Positions 19,099 to 28,209 of a stretch of DNA of 64,000 bases are shown here, one piece after another (the first letter of the stretch is position 1; each line of letters starts with the position of its first letter). The notes under the pieces were generated by a model. That model had not been told where the DNA came from. It saw only the letters and a program-made list of their open reading frames with translations, and made no database searches. A program made the translations under genes and the position numbers. Source of the stretch: Butyrivibrio sp. CB08 (GTDB lineage: Bacteria; Bacillota; Clostridia; Lachnospirales; Lachnospiraceae); the NCBI RefSeq assembly GCF_003625485.1, contig NZ_RAIR01000004.1:186001-250000 (forward strand), read 5' to 3'.

Positions 19099-19776
19099 TT
19101 ACGGCGTAACACCTACCATGCTGTGTCTGAGCACGGTATCGTGGAACATATATCCCTTTTGAAGTTCCTGTGCAACTATTCCTGATTCGTATTCACTACT
19201 CTCAACCTGCATTACTGCGTTGTGGAAGTTAGGATCGAACTCTTTTCCCACAGCTTCAATCGGGGTTACACCAAGATTCTCAAGTTCTGTCATAAGCTGC
19301 TTGTAAATCTTGTTCATGCCATCTGCAAAAGCTCCATCTTTTTCAGCTTCTGGAACTGCTGCAAGGCCTCTTTCAAAGTTATCTACTATTGGAAGGAGCT
19401 TCTCAAGTACATTGCTCTGTCCAAGTTCAAACTGCTGTGCCTTTTCTTTGTCTGTTCTCTTTCTGAAGTTCTCAAATTCTGCCATCTGGCGGAGAACTTT
19501 GTCGTTGAGCTCATCGACTTTTTCCTGAAGTGGGTTCTTCTTTTCTTTTTTACCAAAGAGCCCTTTCTTTTTATCTTCCTCAGTGCCTTCTGCTTCTTCT
19601 GAAGCTTCGGAAGGCTCCTTGGCAGCTGCCTCCTCTACAGGAGTTTCCTCTGCAGCCTTCTCTTTATCCTTGGCTTCCTGCTCAAGTTCCTCCATGATGT
19701 TCTCAAGGACTTCTTCCTTATCCTTGTCCATGGGCTTAGCTCCCTTGGCAGAAGCGGTCTTTTTAGCTTCGCTCAA
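19099..19776 (-). CDS. grpE: Nucleotide exchange factor GrpE
   Basis: 225 residues. A long acidic Lys/Glu/Ala-rich N-terminal segment (about 1-80) precedes the coiled coil and the GrpE signature (MAEFENFRKRTDKEKAQ, then PIEAVGKEFDPNFHNAVMQVES and VAQELQKGYMFHDTVLRHSMVGV). It releases ADP from DnaK. The start is TTG at 19776, with AAGGAGG eight bases before it. Second gene of the heat-shock operon. Confidence 0.96.
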   Translation of the reverse strand: MSEAKKTASAKGAKPMDKDKEEVLENIMEELEQEAKDKEKAAEETPVEEAAAKEPSEASEEAEGTEEDKKKGLFGKKEKKNPLQEKVDELNDKVLRQMAEFENFRKRTDKEKAQQFELGQSNVLEKLLPIVDNFERGLAAVPEAEKDGAFADGMNKIYKQLMTELENLGVTPIEAVGKEFDPNFHNAVMQVESSEYESGIVAQELQKGYMFHDTVLRHSMVGVTP

Positions 19777-19797
19777 ATCTAATGCCTCCTTAAGTTA

Positions 19798-20829
19798 CTA
19801 GTCTTTCTTGTATAGATCATCAAGCGCATGTCGCATATTTTTCAAAGTTGAAATAACCTTGTCATAATCCATTCGCTTAGGTCCAATAATTCCAACGGTA
19901 CCCTTCATTCCATCGCCAAGCTCGTAGGTTGCAGTAACAACGCTACAGTCCTTCATGGCCTGTACAGGTGTCTCGTTTCCGATGTAAACCTGAATGCCTG
20001 TCTCTCCGCTCTCTGCAGATAATGTATCCTCAACGATACTGGACAGATCGCTGGTATCCTCAAAGGTGCTGATAAGCTCACTGGCCTTGGTTGAATCAGT
20101 AAGCTCAGGATACTTAAAGAAGTTCATGGTGCCGCTTGTGTATATCTGAAGATCTTCATCAGCTGTAATTGATTCAGCAGCTGCGTCGATCACGTTACCG
20201 ATAATCTCACTGTGGATACCTGCCTCCTGCTTGACTGCAGCAATAAGGCCAAGGTTGATATCCTCAACAGCCAGTCCGTCAAGCCTTGTATTCATGAGAA
20301 TGTTGAGCTTGAGCATCGTGGCGTCATCTAATACTTCGTCAACAGTAATGATCTTGTTCTTGATGACATTGCCCTCAATGACAATGGTTGCAAGCAGATG
20401 CTCATCGTCAACCTTGGAGATCTGGATGAACTTGAGCTTGTTCTTGCGGATCTGAGGAGCAGAGATCATTGTGGCATAGTTGGTATCAATCGCCAGTGTC
20501 TTAGCCACCTGCTTAAGAAGGTTCTCAAGCTTCTCTTCCTTATCAAGAAGCATCTCCTTCATGTTCTCAACTTCTTTTTCCTTGTCCCTTAGCATCTCAT
20601 CTACATAAACTCTGTAGCCCTGATCTGAAGGGATACGACCAGCTGAAGTGTGGGGCTGCAAAATAAGTCCCATCTCCTCAAGGTCTGCCATCTCATTCCT
20701 GATGGTGGCGGAGCTCAAGTTAAGATCTGTGTACTTGGAGATAGTACGGCTGCCAACAGGCTCTCCTGTCTCCAGATAGTTCTTAACTATTGCATGAAGT
20801 ATGATCCTTTTTCTCTCATCAAGTTCCAA
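19798..20829 (-). CDS. hrcA: Heat-inducible transcription repressor HrcA
   Basis: 343 residues. The N-terminal winged helix (ILHAIVKNYLETGEPVGSRTISKYTDLNLSSATIRNEMADLEEMG) is followed by the GAF-like HrcA domain and the C-terminal GMKGTVGIIGPKRMDYDKVISTL. HrcA binds CIRCE and represses the operon; GroE controls its activity in Bacillus. The TTG start at 20829 is preceded by AGGAAGAGGTG. The CIRCE operator lies 56 bases upstream, so the operon is autoregulated. Confidence 0.97.
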   Translation of the reverse strand: MELDERKRIILHAIVKNYLETGEPVGSRTISKYTDLNLSSATIRNEMADLEEMGLILQPHTSAGRIPSDQGYRVYVDEMLRDKEKEVENMKEMLLDKEEKLENLLKQVAKTLAIDTNYATMISAPQIRKNKLKFIQISKVDDEHLLATIVIEGNVIKNKIITVDEVLDDATMLKLNILMNTRLDGLAVEDINLGLIAAVKQEAGIHSEIIGNVIDAAAESITADEDLQIYTSGTMNFFKYPELTDSTKASELISTFEDTSDLSSIVEDTLSAESGETGIQVYIGNETPVQAMKDCSVVTATYELGDGMKGTVGIIGPKRMDYDKVISTLKNMRHALDDLYKKD

Positions 20830-20884
20830 ACTGCACCTCTTCCTATGCTTAACCGGTTTTCATTGGAATGGTTCTTTTGGGATG

Positions 20885-20911
20885 TTAGCACTCACCTCTT
20901 TCGAGTGCTAA
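20885..20911 (-). promoter_or_regulatory. CIRCE operator (HrcA binding site)
   Basis: TTAGCACTC (20885-20893), nine bases, GAGTGCTAA (20903-20911): a perfect match to the CIRCE consensus. It lies in the hrcA leader, just downstream of the promoter. Confidence 0.98.
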
Positions 20912-20926
20912 CATCTTCTGTATCAT

Positions 20927-20955
20927 AAAATATCACTAGCGCAACCCAATGTCAA
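20927..20955 (-). promoter_or_regulatory. Promoter of the hrcA-grpE-dnaK-dnaJ operon
   Basis: On the minus strand a perfect TTGACA (20950-20955) is followed after 17 bases by TATTTT (20927-20932). CIRCE begins about 15 bases downstream, where bound HrcA would block transcription. Confidence 0.75.
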
Positions 20956-20978
20956 CATCTGCTTTCTAAAATAAGCAT

Positions 20979-21006
20979 AAAAAAAGCAGGCGACGTATCG
21001 CCTGCT
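20979..21006 (-). terminator. Rho-independent terminator after the DUF6465 gene
   Basis: A perfect 9-bp stem (20985-20993 with 20998-21006) is followed on the minus strand by at least six T residues. It separates the DUF6465 gene from the heat-shock promoter. Confidence 0.92.
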
Positions 21007-21020
21007 TAATTATTTAAAGA

Positions 21021-21617
21021 TTAGAGACCAATTCTTCCCTGAACCTTATCGTTAACTACATAGTAAGCTGCATCCTCTTCTGGCTTAACATAGATGCTGA
21101 GCTTCTTGATCTCGTCAACGTTTCCGCCCATCTCGAACTGATAGTTGTTCTTAGAATTCTGAACGAGCTCCTCAAATGTAACATGCTTATATGAATACTG
21201 AAGCTCAACCTTTACATTAACTGTTGCAGCTGCTGCCTTCTTAGGAGCTGCCTTCTTTGCTGCAGGCTTCTTAGCTGCTGTAGCCTTCTTAGCTGTTGTA
21301 GCTTTCTTAGCTGTTGTAGCCTTCTTAGCAGGTGCTGCCTTCTTTGCTGGAGCTGCCTTCTTAGCTGTTTCCTTCTTAGGCTCTGCTTTCTTTGCTGGAG
21401 CTGCTTTCTTAGCAGGTGCTGCCTTCTTTGCTGCAGGCTTCTTAGCTGCTGCCTTCTTAGCAGGTGCTGCTTTCTTAACTTCAGGCTTCTTAGCCTCTAC
21501 CTTAACCTCTGTCTTTGCAGGTGCCTTAACTTCTGGTGTCTTAACTTCTGCAGCTACAGGTGTCTTGATTGTTGCAACAGGCTTTACAGCTGCCTCTGTC
21601 TTTTTGATTTCTGCCAT
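21021..21617 (-). CDS. DUF6465 family protein with a long Lys/Ala/Pro histone-H1-like tail
   Basis: 198 residues. The first 130 or so are low complexity, built of AAKK, PAKKAAPAKK and ATTAKK units, like histone H1 tails. The last 65 (VELQYSYKHVTFEELVQNSKNNYQFEMGGNVDEIKKLSIYVKPEEDAAYYVVNDK) form a compact domain matching the DUF6465 family of Lachnospiraceae. The function is unknown; the very basic tail suggests nucleic-acid or other polyanion binding, which is inference. It is a single gene with a strong promoter and a terminator, suggesting high expression. Confidence 0.8.
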   Translation of the reverse strand: MAEIKKTEAAVKPVATIKTPVAAEVKTPEVKAPAKTEVKVEAKKPEVKKAAPAKKAAAKKPAAKKAAPAKKAAPAKKAEPKKETAKKAAPAKKAAPAKKATTAKKATTAKKATAAKKPAAKKAAPKKAAAATVNVKVELQYSYKHVTFEELVQNSKNNYQFEMGGNVDEIKKLSIYVKPEEDAAYYVVNDKVQGRIGL

Positions 21618-21690
21618 CTTTGTTTTTTCCTCCTCAAAATCATAAACGATTTGTGTAGCTCGTTAAAACAATAAAGTGATTACGAAATAG

Positions 21691-21719
21691 AGTTTACACT
21701 CTATAATTCCCCTTGTCAA
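21691..21719 (-). promoter_or_regulatory. Strong sigma-A promoter of the DUF6465 gene
   Basis: On the minus strand a perfect TTGACA (21714-21719) with a 17-base spacer precedes TAAACT (21691-21696), about 75 bases before the start codon. Confidence 0.8.
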
Positions 21720-21744
21720 CGCACGTTTATGAAAATGAGTTCTA

Positions 21745-22392
21745 TCAATCCGCAATCCATGCGGTATAAAGAGACACAAGTGTAACTGAGAACAGTATTC
21801 CTGCCACAATATCGGTAAGCCAGTGCACTCCAGAGAAGAGCCTTGCGCATACTCCGATGACCATAACCGCTGTAGCCAGTATCTTCACCACTCTCATGAT
21901 CTTCTCATCCTTAATGAGCTTTTTGCATGCAATAAGAGCACTGCCCATTACGGTGCAGATAACCAGTGTGTGAGTAGATGGGAAGGATGTCTCGATCTCA
22001 GTCTCTCCTGGCTGAAGGATAGGTCTGTAGTTGATTGGGATCTTATCAAAAGCCACATAAAGAACAGCCACTATGACATAAATAATGCCAAGGCCAAGAA
22101 TTACTTTGCTGACCTTTGAAAGACTCTTTCCCTTAACAAGCTGCATAACTCCGATCACAGCGAAGACCGCAACAACTACAAATGACAGGTACATTGCTAT
22201 GTCAGATGCAAGATCCATTCCTGCGTTGTAACCAAAGCTCTTTGCAAAAAGTCCGTTTATTGATGAAAATCCAATGGAGGTTCCGTCGTATCCTATGGGC
22301 TTTCTGTCAACCACATATGTAAGTACTGCGAAAAGAACTGTCACAAAAAGTAAAACTATAGGCTGCTTATACTTTTTTACTGTACTGTTCAT
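21745..22392 (-). CDS. PAP2 family phosphatase (membrane)
   Basis: 215 residues with five or six membrane segments. The PAP2 motifs are visible: FPSTHTLVICTVMGSALIA (PSxxT/H motif 2) and SGVHWLTDIVAGILFSV (motif 3, with the catalytic histidine). Motif 1 (KxxxxxxRP) is poorly preserved; INYRPILQPGETE is the likeliest match. Family members dephosphorylate lipid phosphates such as undecaprenyl pyrophosphate. The ATG overlaps the preceding aminotransferase stop by four bases. Confidence 0.85.
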   Translation of the reverse strand: MNSTVKKYKQPIVLLFVTVLFAVLTYVVDRKPIGYDGTSIGFSSINGLFAKSFGYNAGMDLASDIAMYLSFVVVAVFAVIGVMQLVKGKSLSKVSKVILGLGIIYVIVAVLYVAFDKIPINYRPILQPGETEIETSFPSTHTLVICTVMGSALIACKKLIKDEKIMRVVKILATAVMVIGVCARLFSGVHWLTDIVAGILFSVTLVSLYTAWIAD

Positions 22393-23579
22393 TTGCCATA
22401 TACCTCTTTTACAAATTTCCTAAGCTGAACCATTGCTCTCTCAACCTTCTCGGTGTCGATGCAGTATGCAACTCTAAAGAACCCAGGAGCACCAAAGCCA
22501 TCTGCTGGAACAAAGATGAGATCGTAGTCCTTAGCTTTTTTGCAAAACTCAATCGAACTCTCCTCAAGAGCCTTTGGCATGATGTAGAAGGTTCCACCTG
22601 GCTTAACTACTGTAAATCCAAGCTCGACAAGAGTGTTGTAGATGATGTTCATGTTGGTCTCGTATACAGAGAGGTCTGCTGTAAGGCCGCAAACCTTGGC
22701 AACTGCCTGCTGAATGATTGATGGAGGGCAGTTGTGTCCGGTTCCTCTTGAAATCTGTCCGCACATAGGAACGATAACATCGCTTCCCTCGCAGGAAGGA
22801 TTTACTGCTACGTAGCCAATTCTCTCTCCAGGAAGTGAAAGTGACTTGGAGAATGAGTAGCAGCTAAGTGTATTGTCATAGAACTTTGAAACGTAAGGAG
22901 CATCAGCGCCTTCAAAAACTATCTCCCTGTAAGGCTCATCAGACAAAAGGAAGATGGTATGTCCAAACTCAGAAGACTTCTCTTTTAATATAGAAGATAA
23001 TCTCTCAAGGGTAGCTGTTGAATATGCGGCTCCTGATGGATTGTTAGGTGTGTTAACAAGCACTGCTGCTGTGTTCTCGTTGATGAGCTCAAGGAACGCA
23101 TCGAAGTTGATCTGAAAGCTCTCAGTATCAGCTGGAACAACTGTAAGCTTGCAGCCTGCTCCTGTAATGTATGGATTGTACTCCGGGAAGTATGGCGCAA
23201 AAGTAATAACCTCATCTCCAGGTTTTGTCACTGCTCTTACAGCGTGAGAAATAGCGCCTGCTGCTCCAGTTGTAGGGAAGATGTGCTCAGGGCCATAGTT
23301 CATTCCAAATCTCTTGTTGAGGCTCTTTGCGATCTCTTCCTTATAGAGAGGATTACCAAGGCTTGGTGTGTAGCCGTGAAGAGTCATGGTGTCCTCTTCC
23401 TGAAGGAGCCTGATCATCTCATCAGTAAACTCCTTTGGCACCTCAACACTTGGATTTCCAAGGCTAAAGTCAAAAACGTTCTCGTATCCGATTTCTTTTC
23501 CCCTTGCTGTAGCATACTCTGAAAGCTCGCGGATAACAGATTTTGCTCCCAGCATGTTTTTGTAAGTTTCGTTGATCAT
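22389..23579 (-). CDS. Pyridoxal-phosphate-dependent aminotransferase (class I/II)
   Basis: 396 residues. The fold-type I aminotransferase signature is clear: NVFDFSLGNPSVEVP, the Asn of NTPNNPSGAAYS, the Asp/Tyr of LLSDEPYREIVFEG and the PLP lysine in SCYSFSKSLSLPGERIGYV. Many such enzymes are aspartate or aromatic aminotransferases, and the substrate cannot be told. Strong ribosome-binding site AAGGAGGAGC. Lies 16 bases after mfd. Confidence 0.9.
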   Translation of the reverse strand: MINETYKNMLGAKSVIRELSEYATARGKEIGYENVFDFSLGNPSVEVPKEFTDEMIRLLQEEDTMTLHGYTPSLGNPLYKEEIAKSLNKRFGMNYGPEHIFPTTGAAGAISHAVRAVTKPGDEVITFAPYFPEYNPYITGAGCKLTVVPADTESFQINFDAFLELINENTAAVLVNTPNNPSGAAYSTATLERLSSILKEKSSEFGHTIFLLSDEPYREIVFEGADAPYVSKFYDNTLSCYSFSKSLSLPGERIGYVAVNPSCEGSDVIVPMCGQISRGTGHNCPPSIIQQAVAKVCGLTADLSVYETNMNIIYNTLVELGFTVVKPGGTFYIMPKALEESSIEFCKKAKDYDLIFVPADGFGAPGFFRVAYCIDTEKVERAMVQLRKFVKEVYGK

Positions 23580-23595
23580 GTGCTCCTCCTTAATA

Positions 23596-26500
23596 CTATT
23601 TCAGTAATGCTTTCATACTCTCCACCAGATCCTCTGCGTCCTTAAGAAGCTGCGCTTCCGCTTTCTTAGGGTTTGGATCCTTTTTATATTTATAGACAAA
23701 CACTGGTGTCTGTCCCTGATGAAAAGACATATTACCTTTATATCCTGCTATGAAGCCCGGAATCTTGCCTGGGTCATACCTGGCTGCCTGATTGACCTTG
23801 ATCTCGATCTCCGAAGATCCACCGGTGATCTCTACTATATAAAGGGCCTTCGCCCTGGTTCGCAAAAGAGATATCCTAAGAAGGTTATCTACTGCCTCAG
23901 GAATCTGACCGAATCTGTCGAGGAGTTCGTCCTTCATATCCTCGCACTCCTGATCGTTCTCAAGGCTTGCTATTCTCTTGTATATCTCGAGTTTCTGCTC
24001 TTCATTTAAGATATACTCGTTTGGAATATAGGCGTCAACATCAAGATCGATACTGGTGTTGAGCATATCGAGGACTTCGTCAGTATCCTCGCCCTTTTTG
24101 ATCTTGACCGCCTCTCCGAGCATCTTGCAGTAGAGGTCGTAGCCAACAGCCTGCATGTGGCCGCTCTGTTTTTTACCAAGAAGGCTTCCTGCGCCTCTTA
24201 TCTCAAGATCCCTCATGGCAATCTTAAATCCACTTCCGAGATCTGTAAACTCCTTGATGGCCGCAAGTCTCTTTTCCGCTACCTCTTTAAGCATCTTATC
24301 ACGTTTATACATAAGGAAGGCATAGGCAGTTTTATTGGATCTGCCAACGCGGCCCCTCAGCTGATAGAGCTGGGATAAGCCCATCTTGTCGGAATCGTGG
24401 ATGATCATGGTGTTTACGTTTGGAATATCAAGGCCTGTCTCAATGATGGTTGTTGATACCAGAACGTCTATGGTTCCGTCGATGAAATCGTACATGATCC
24501 TCTCAAGCTCTGATTCCTTCATCTGACCATGAGCAAAAGCCACGTTCGCCTCAGGCACCAGCTTCTGGATGTTGGCCGCCATGTCAGCAATGGTGCTGAC
24601 TCTGTTGTAGACATAGTAGACCTGGCCATTTCTTGAAAGCTCCCTGACTATGGCTTCCCTGACCATCTCGTCGTTGTACTCGCAGACGTAGGTCTGGATA
24701 GGAAGTCGGTCGTTTGGAGCCTCCTCAAGAACGCTCATGTCCCTTATGCCAACCAGTGACATGTGAAGTGTCCTTGGGATAGGCGTCGCTGAAAGAGTAA
24801 GCACGTCCACGTTCTCTTTCATGGTCTTTATCTTTTCCTTGTGTGTTACGCCAAAGCGCTGCTCCTCATCAACGATGAGAAGTCCAAGGTCTTTATACTG
24901 AATATCCTTTGAAAGAAGTCTGTGGGTTCCGATAACGATATCCACAAGACCCTTTTTAAGGTCCGTAACAGTTCTCTTTTGCTCAGAGGCTGTCCTGAAT
25001 CTGGACATAAGATCCACTCTTACAGGGAAAGCCCTCATTCTCTCCGCAAAGGTGTTGTAGTGCTGCTGGGCAAGGATGGTGGTTGGAACAAGAAGCGCCA
25101 CCTGCTTGCCGTCCTGAACTGCCTTAAATGCTGCACGGATGGCCACTTCGGTCTTACCAAAGCCAACGTCTCCACAGATAAGTCTGTCCATGATACCTGA
25201 GGACTCCATATCTTTCTTGGTATCCTCGATGGCAGTAAGCTGATCCTCTGTCTCCTGATATGGAAAGGCATCTTCAAACTCCTGCTGCCATACAGTGTCG
25301 CTGGTAAACTGATATCCAACAGCCTGCTGGCGCTTAGCATAGAGCTCCACAAGGTCCTGGGCCACTTCTTCAACCGCAGCCTTAACCTTGCTCTTAGTGT
25401 GACTCCAGTCGCCGCTTCCAAGCTTATTGAGTTTTGGCTTGTGGGCGTTCTCATCATCTGATCCCGATGCATATTTCTGAATGACAGAAAGACCTGTAGC
25501 AAGTACATACAGGTTTCCGCCTCCGCCGTATTCTATCTTGATATAATCCTTAACCACGTGGTCTGTCTCGATCTTCTCGATACCTCTGTAGATTCCAAGA
25601 CCGTGGTCCTCGTGAACAACATAGTCGCCGATCTTAAGATCAGCAAAGTCTGATATCTTCTCGCCCTTGTACTGGCTCTTTTTCTTCTTTTTCTTCTTGG
25701 CGTGCTCTGTGAAAATGTCACTCTCAGCAATGACAGCGAACTTGATGTCAGGGTACTCAAAGCCCTTTAAGATCCTGCCGTAGTAGGTCATTATCTCGCC
25801 AGGATCAAGAACTCTTCCTGGGTCTTCACTGTAAAATGCTGAAACCTGATTGTCTCGAAGGTCCTCAACAATTCTCTTGGCCCTTGTCCTTGAACCAGAA
25901 AGGATCAGAACCCTGAATCCCTTCTTTACATAGTTCTTAAGGTCAGAGACCAGAGACTCGAAGCTGTTGTTGTAAGCCGCGATACTTCTCGCCTTGATGT
26001 CCCAGCTCTTTTCCGGGGAAAAGAGATTTTGCGACTCTGGCATTGCAAGGGCAGAAATAAGAACTCTCCTGCCATTGGACATTCTTGCTATTACGTTGTC
26101 TATGGAATAAAGAAGCTCCATCTGGCCAGGAAGGACATATCCCTTCTCGGCTCTGTGGCTCATGCTCTCACGAAATTCCATCTCCACAGCATTAGCATGT
26201 TCCTGAACCCTCTGTGGTTCATCGATAAAGATACAGCTCTTTCCCTTGGGGAACATCTCCTGGATGGTAACTGTATCCTCATAGAAATATCTGATGTAGC
26301 TCTCAAGGTTTACTGCGGACTTAAGTTCAAAGAGCTGCTCTCTTAGTTCCTCGGTCCTGACCTTAAGCTCGTGGGCCTCTTTAGTCTTGAACTGATCACG
26401 AAGGGCCTTAACTATCTTGTCAGTGTCCTCCTGGATCCTGTCCATACCCTTTTCAAGCTCGTCCTCTTCAAGGATGATCTCTGATGCCGGATAGATGTTG

Positions 26501-27153
26501 ATGGATTCCAGCTTCTCAAGGGATCTCTGTGAGAGAATGTCAAAACTTCTGATGGCTTCTATCTCATCGCCCCAAAGCTCTATTCTATATGGGTTTTCCT
26601 CTGTGAGATCAAAGACATCAACAATATCTCCGCGCACGGAAAATTCTCCAGGAGCTTCTACCTGATAATTCCTGGTATAGCCCATGGTGATAAGCTTCTT
26701 ACTGATCTCAACCTCGTCTATTTTTGTTCTCTTGTCTATGGAAAGAATGTGTGACTTAATGACTTCCGGTTTGATCTGGGGAGCCATCAGAGCCGCAAAG
26801 GTGGTGACTACCGTAACAGGTCTTCCCTCAATGAGACGCCTCATACATCTGATACGCTGTCTTGCAATCTCATTGCTGTGAACATCTGCCTGGTAAAAGA
26901 TAAGGTCCTTTGCAGGGTAAACAGTGACATTCCTGTCGTAGAACTTGTAGTCCTCGTAGATCTCTTTTGCCCTAAGATCAGAATATGTCACGATGATCCT
27001 GTACTTGAAATCCTCGGAGAGCCCATCTATGAAATGAAGCTTCTGGGAATCCACGCAGCCCGTAACCTGACAGCAGGCGAAGGGCTTTTCCAGGTAACTA
27101 TTTATCTCATTAAATTCCTTAAGTTCCCTTAAGGGATTTGTCATTGCTCGCAT
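23596..27153 (-). CDS. mfd: Transcription-repair coupling factor Mfd
   Basis: 1185 residues. An UvrB-like N-terminal module binds UvrA. The RNA polymerase-interacting Tudor-like domain ([20 protein letters not shown]) is near residue 505. The RecG-like translocase carries Walker [17 protein letters not shown], the DEEQ box [14 protein letters not shown] and motif [19 protein letters not shown]. The C-terminal TRCF domain is present. It removes stalled RNA polymerase and recruits UvrABC. The ATG overlaps the pth stop (TAATG); a second ATG three codons in is possible. Confidence 0.98.
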   Translation of the reverse strand: MRAMTNPLRELKEFNEINSYLEKPFACCQVTGCVDSQKLHFIDGLSEDFKYRIIVTYSDLRAKEIYEDYKFYDRNVTVYPAKDLIFYQADVHSNEIARQRIRCMRRLIEGRPVTVVTTFAALMAPQIKPEVIKSHILSIDKRTKIDEVEISKKLITMGYTRNYQVEAPGEFSVRGDIVDVFDLTEENPYRIELWGDEIEAIRSFDILSQRSLEKLESINIYPASEIILEEDELEKGMDRIQEDTDKIVKALRDQFKTKEAHELKVRTEELREQLFELKSAVNLESYIRYFYEDTVTIQEMFPKGKSCIFIDEPQRVQEHANAVEMEFRESMSHRAEKGYVLPGQMELLYSIDNVIARMSNGRRVLISALAMPESQNLFSPEKSWDIKARSIAAYNNSFESLVSDLKNYVKKGFRVLILSGSRTRAKRIVEDLRDNQVSAFYSEDPGRVLDPGEIMTYYGRILKGFEYPDIKFAVIAESDIFTEHAKKKKKKKSQYKGEKISDFADLKIGDYVVHEDHGLGIYRGIEKIETDHVVKDYIKIEYGGGGNLYVLATGLSVIQKYASGSDDENAHKPKLNKLGSGDWSHTKSKVKAAVEEVAQDLVELYAKRQQAVGYQFTSDTVWQQEFEDAFPYQETEDQLTAIEDTKKDMESSGIMDRLICGDVGFGKTEVAIRAAFKAVQDGKQVALLVPTTILAQQHYNTFAERMRAFPVRVDLMSRFRTASEQKRTVTDLKKGLVDIVIGTHRLLSKDIQYKDLGLLIVDEEQRFGVTHKEKIKTMKENVDVLTLSATPIPRTLHMSLVGIRDMSVLEEAPNDRLPIQTYVCEYNDEMVREAIVRELSRNGQVYYVYNRVSTIADMAANIQKLVPEANVAFAHGQMKESELERIMYDFIDGTIDVLVSTTIIETGLDIPNVNTMIIHDSDKMGLSQLYQLRGRVGRSNKTAYAFLMYKRDKMLKEVAEKRLAAIKEFTDLGSGFKIAMRDLEIRGAGSLLGKKQSGHMQAVGYDLYCKMLGEAVKIKKGEDTDEVLDMLNTSIDLDVDAYIPNEYILNEEQKLEIYKRIASLENDQECEDMKDELLDRFGQIPEAVDNLLRISLLRTRAKALYIVEITGGSSEIEIKVNQAARYDPGKIPGFIAGYKGNMSFHQGQTPVFVYKYKKDPNPKKAEAQLLKDAEDLVESMKALLK

Positions 27154-27722
27154 TAGTTTTTACCGTTAAACTTGTTCATGGCACTGTCAGTACCATTCTC
27201 CATTATCTCAACAACTGCACTGCAGGCGTTATCTATGCCTTCCTTGATGGCCGCAGCGTCCTCTCCCTCGAAATGGCCAAGAACCCAGTCCACCATATCC
27301 CATTCCTTAGGCTTTTTGCCGACGCCGATCCTTACTCTTGAAAACTCGTCGTGGCCAAGCTGGGCGATGATATTCTTAAGACCGTTATGTCCGCCGCTGC
27401 TGCCCTTTGGTCTTACGCGAAGTCTTCCAACATCAAGTTCCACGTCATCGGAGATCACTATAAGCTCTTCTTTGGAATCTACCTTAAAGTAGTTGCATAT
27501 AGGTGCAACTGCTTCTCCTGACAGGTTCATATATGTAAGGGGCTTAACAAGAATGACTCTCTCCGCCCCGATTCTACCTTTTCCGTAGGCAGCCTTGAAC
27601 TTGGTCTCTGTAAGCTCAATTCCATACTTATCTGAAAGTGCATCTATACAGTCAAAACCCACATTGTGTCTCGTGTGGAAGTATTTCTTTTCCGGGTTAC
27701 CAAGACCCACTATAACAAACAT
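27153..27722 (-). CDS. pth: Peptidyl-tRNA hydrolase
   Basis: About 189 residues from ATG 27722, the usual Pth length. It recycles peptidyl-tRNA. Visible are FVIVGLGNPEKKYFHTRHNVGFDCID (with the catalytic histidine), KPLTYMNLSGEAV and ISDDVELDVGRLRVRPKGSSGGHNGLKNI. The frame is open upstream to a GTG at 27788 and an ATG at 27779, which would add about 20 residues (FEALKAFFKKRDKEEDGK) not usual in the family; either longer start is possible because GGGGTGCGGGGG lies before 27779. Translationally coupled to mfd. Confidence 0.93.
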   Translation of the reverse strand: MFVIVGLGNPEKKYFHTRHNVGFDCIDALSDKYGIELTETKFKAAYGKGRIGAERVILVKPLTYMNLSGEAVAPICNYFKVDSKEELIVISDDVELDVGRLRVRPKGSSGGHNGLKNIIAQLGHDEFSRVRIGVGKKPKEWDMVDWVLGHFEGEDAAAIKEGIDNACSAVVEIMENGTDSAMNKFNGKN

Positions 27723-27801
27723 CTTACCGTCTTCCTCTTTATCTCTTTTCTTAAAAAAAGCTTTTAACGCTTCAAACATCCCCCGCACCCCAACACAAAA
27801 T

Positions 27802-27835
27802 CAGGGGGCTTAAAAACTTTAAGTCCCCTGTTTTT
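27802..27835 (+). terminator. Inverted repeat between spoVG and pth, best read as a plus-strand terminator
   Basis: A 13-bp stem (27802-27814 with 27818-27830) is followed on the plus strand by TTTTT. The one imperfect pair (27808/27824) is G-U on the plus strand but A-C on the minus strand. On the minus strand the tail is only ATTTTG. It may still act on spoVG transcription in both directions. Confidence 0.65.
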
Positions 27836-27867
27836 ATTACTGATTATTCACTTTGTTGAATGTCTTG

Positions 27868-28152
27868 TCAAGCCTCTGGCGCTGCCTCTTCCTCTTCTAC
27901 TGCAGCCTTGTCATAAGCCTCTAATATGGCACTCTGAAGAACGCCTCTCATCTCTGAGTTGATGGGATGTGCAATATCCCTGTATTCTCCGTCAGAAGAC
28001 TTCTTGCTGGGCATTGCGATAAACAGGCCCTTCTCGCCTTCTATAACCTTGATGTCATGTACTACAAACTCATCATCAAAGGTAACAGATACTACTGCTC
28101 TCATCTTGCCTTGCTTAGTTACTTTCCTTACGCGAATATCTGTAATCTTCAT
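27868..28152 (-). CDS. spoVG: Septation / RNA-binding regulator SpoVG
   Basis: 94 residues. The sequence [51 protein letters not shown] is typical SpoVG, followed by an acidic C-terminal tail. SpoVG proteins bind nucleic acids and influence septation and gene expression; they occur in non-sporulating Firmicutes as well, so this gene alone does not indicate sporulation. Confidence 0.95.
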   Translation of the reverse strand: MKITDIRVRKVTKQGKMRAVVSVTFDDEFVVHDIKVIEGEKGLFIAMPSKKSSDGEYRDIAHPINSEMRGVLQSAILEAYDKAAVEEEEAAPEA

Positions 28153-28209
28153 TTAAGTACCCCCTCTTTGGTAACAGATTGAAGTGACAGTAAACTAAAA
28201 CTCCTAACA

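Noticed and set aside
21220..21560. CRISPR-like or tandem repeat array
   Set aside because: The repeats are codon-level repeats of Lys/Ala/Pro units inside one reading frame; no spacers.
27868..28152. SpoVG as evidence of sporulation
   Set aside because: SpoVG is widespread in non-spore-forming Firmicutes; no other sporulation gene is in the window.
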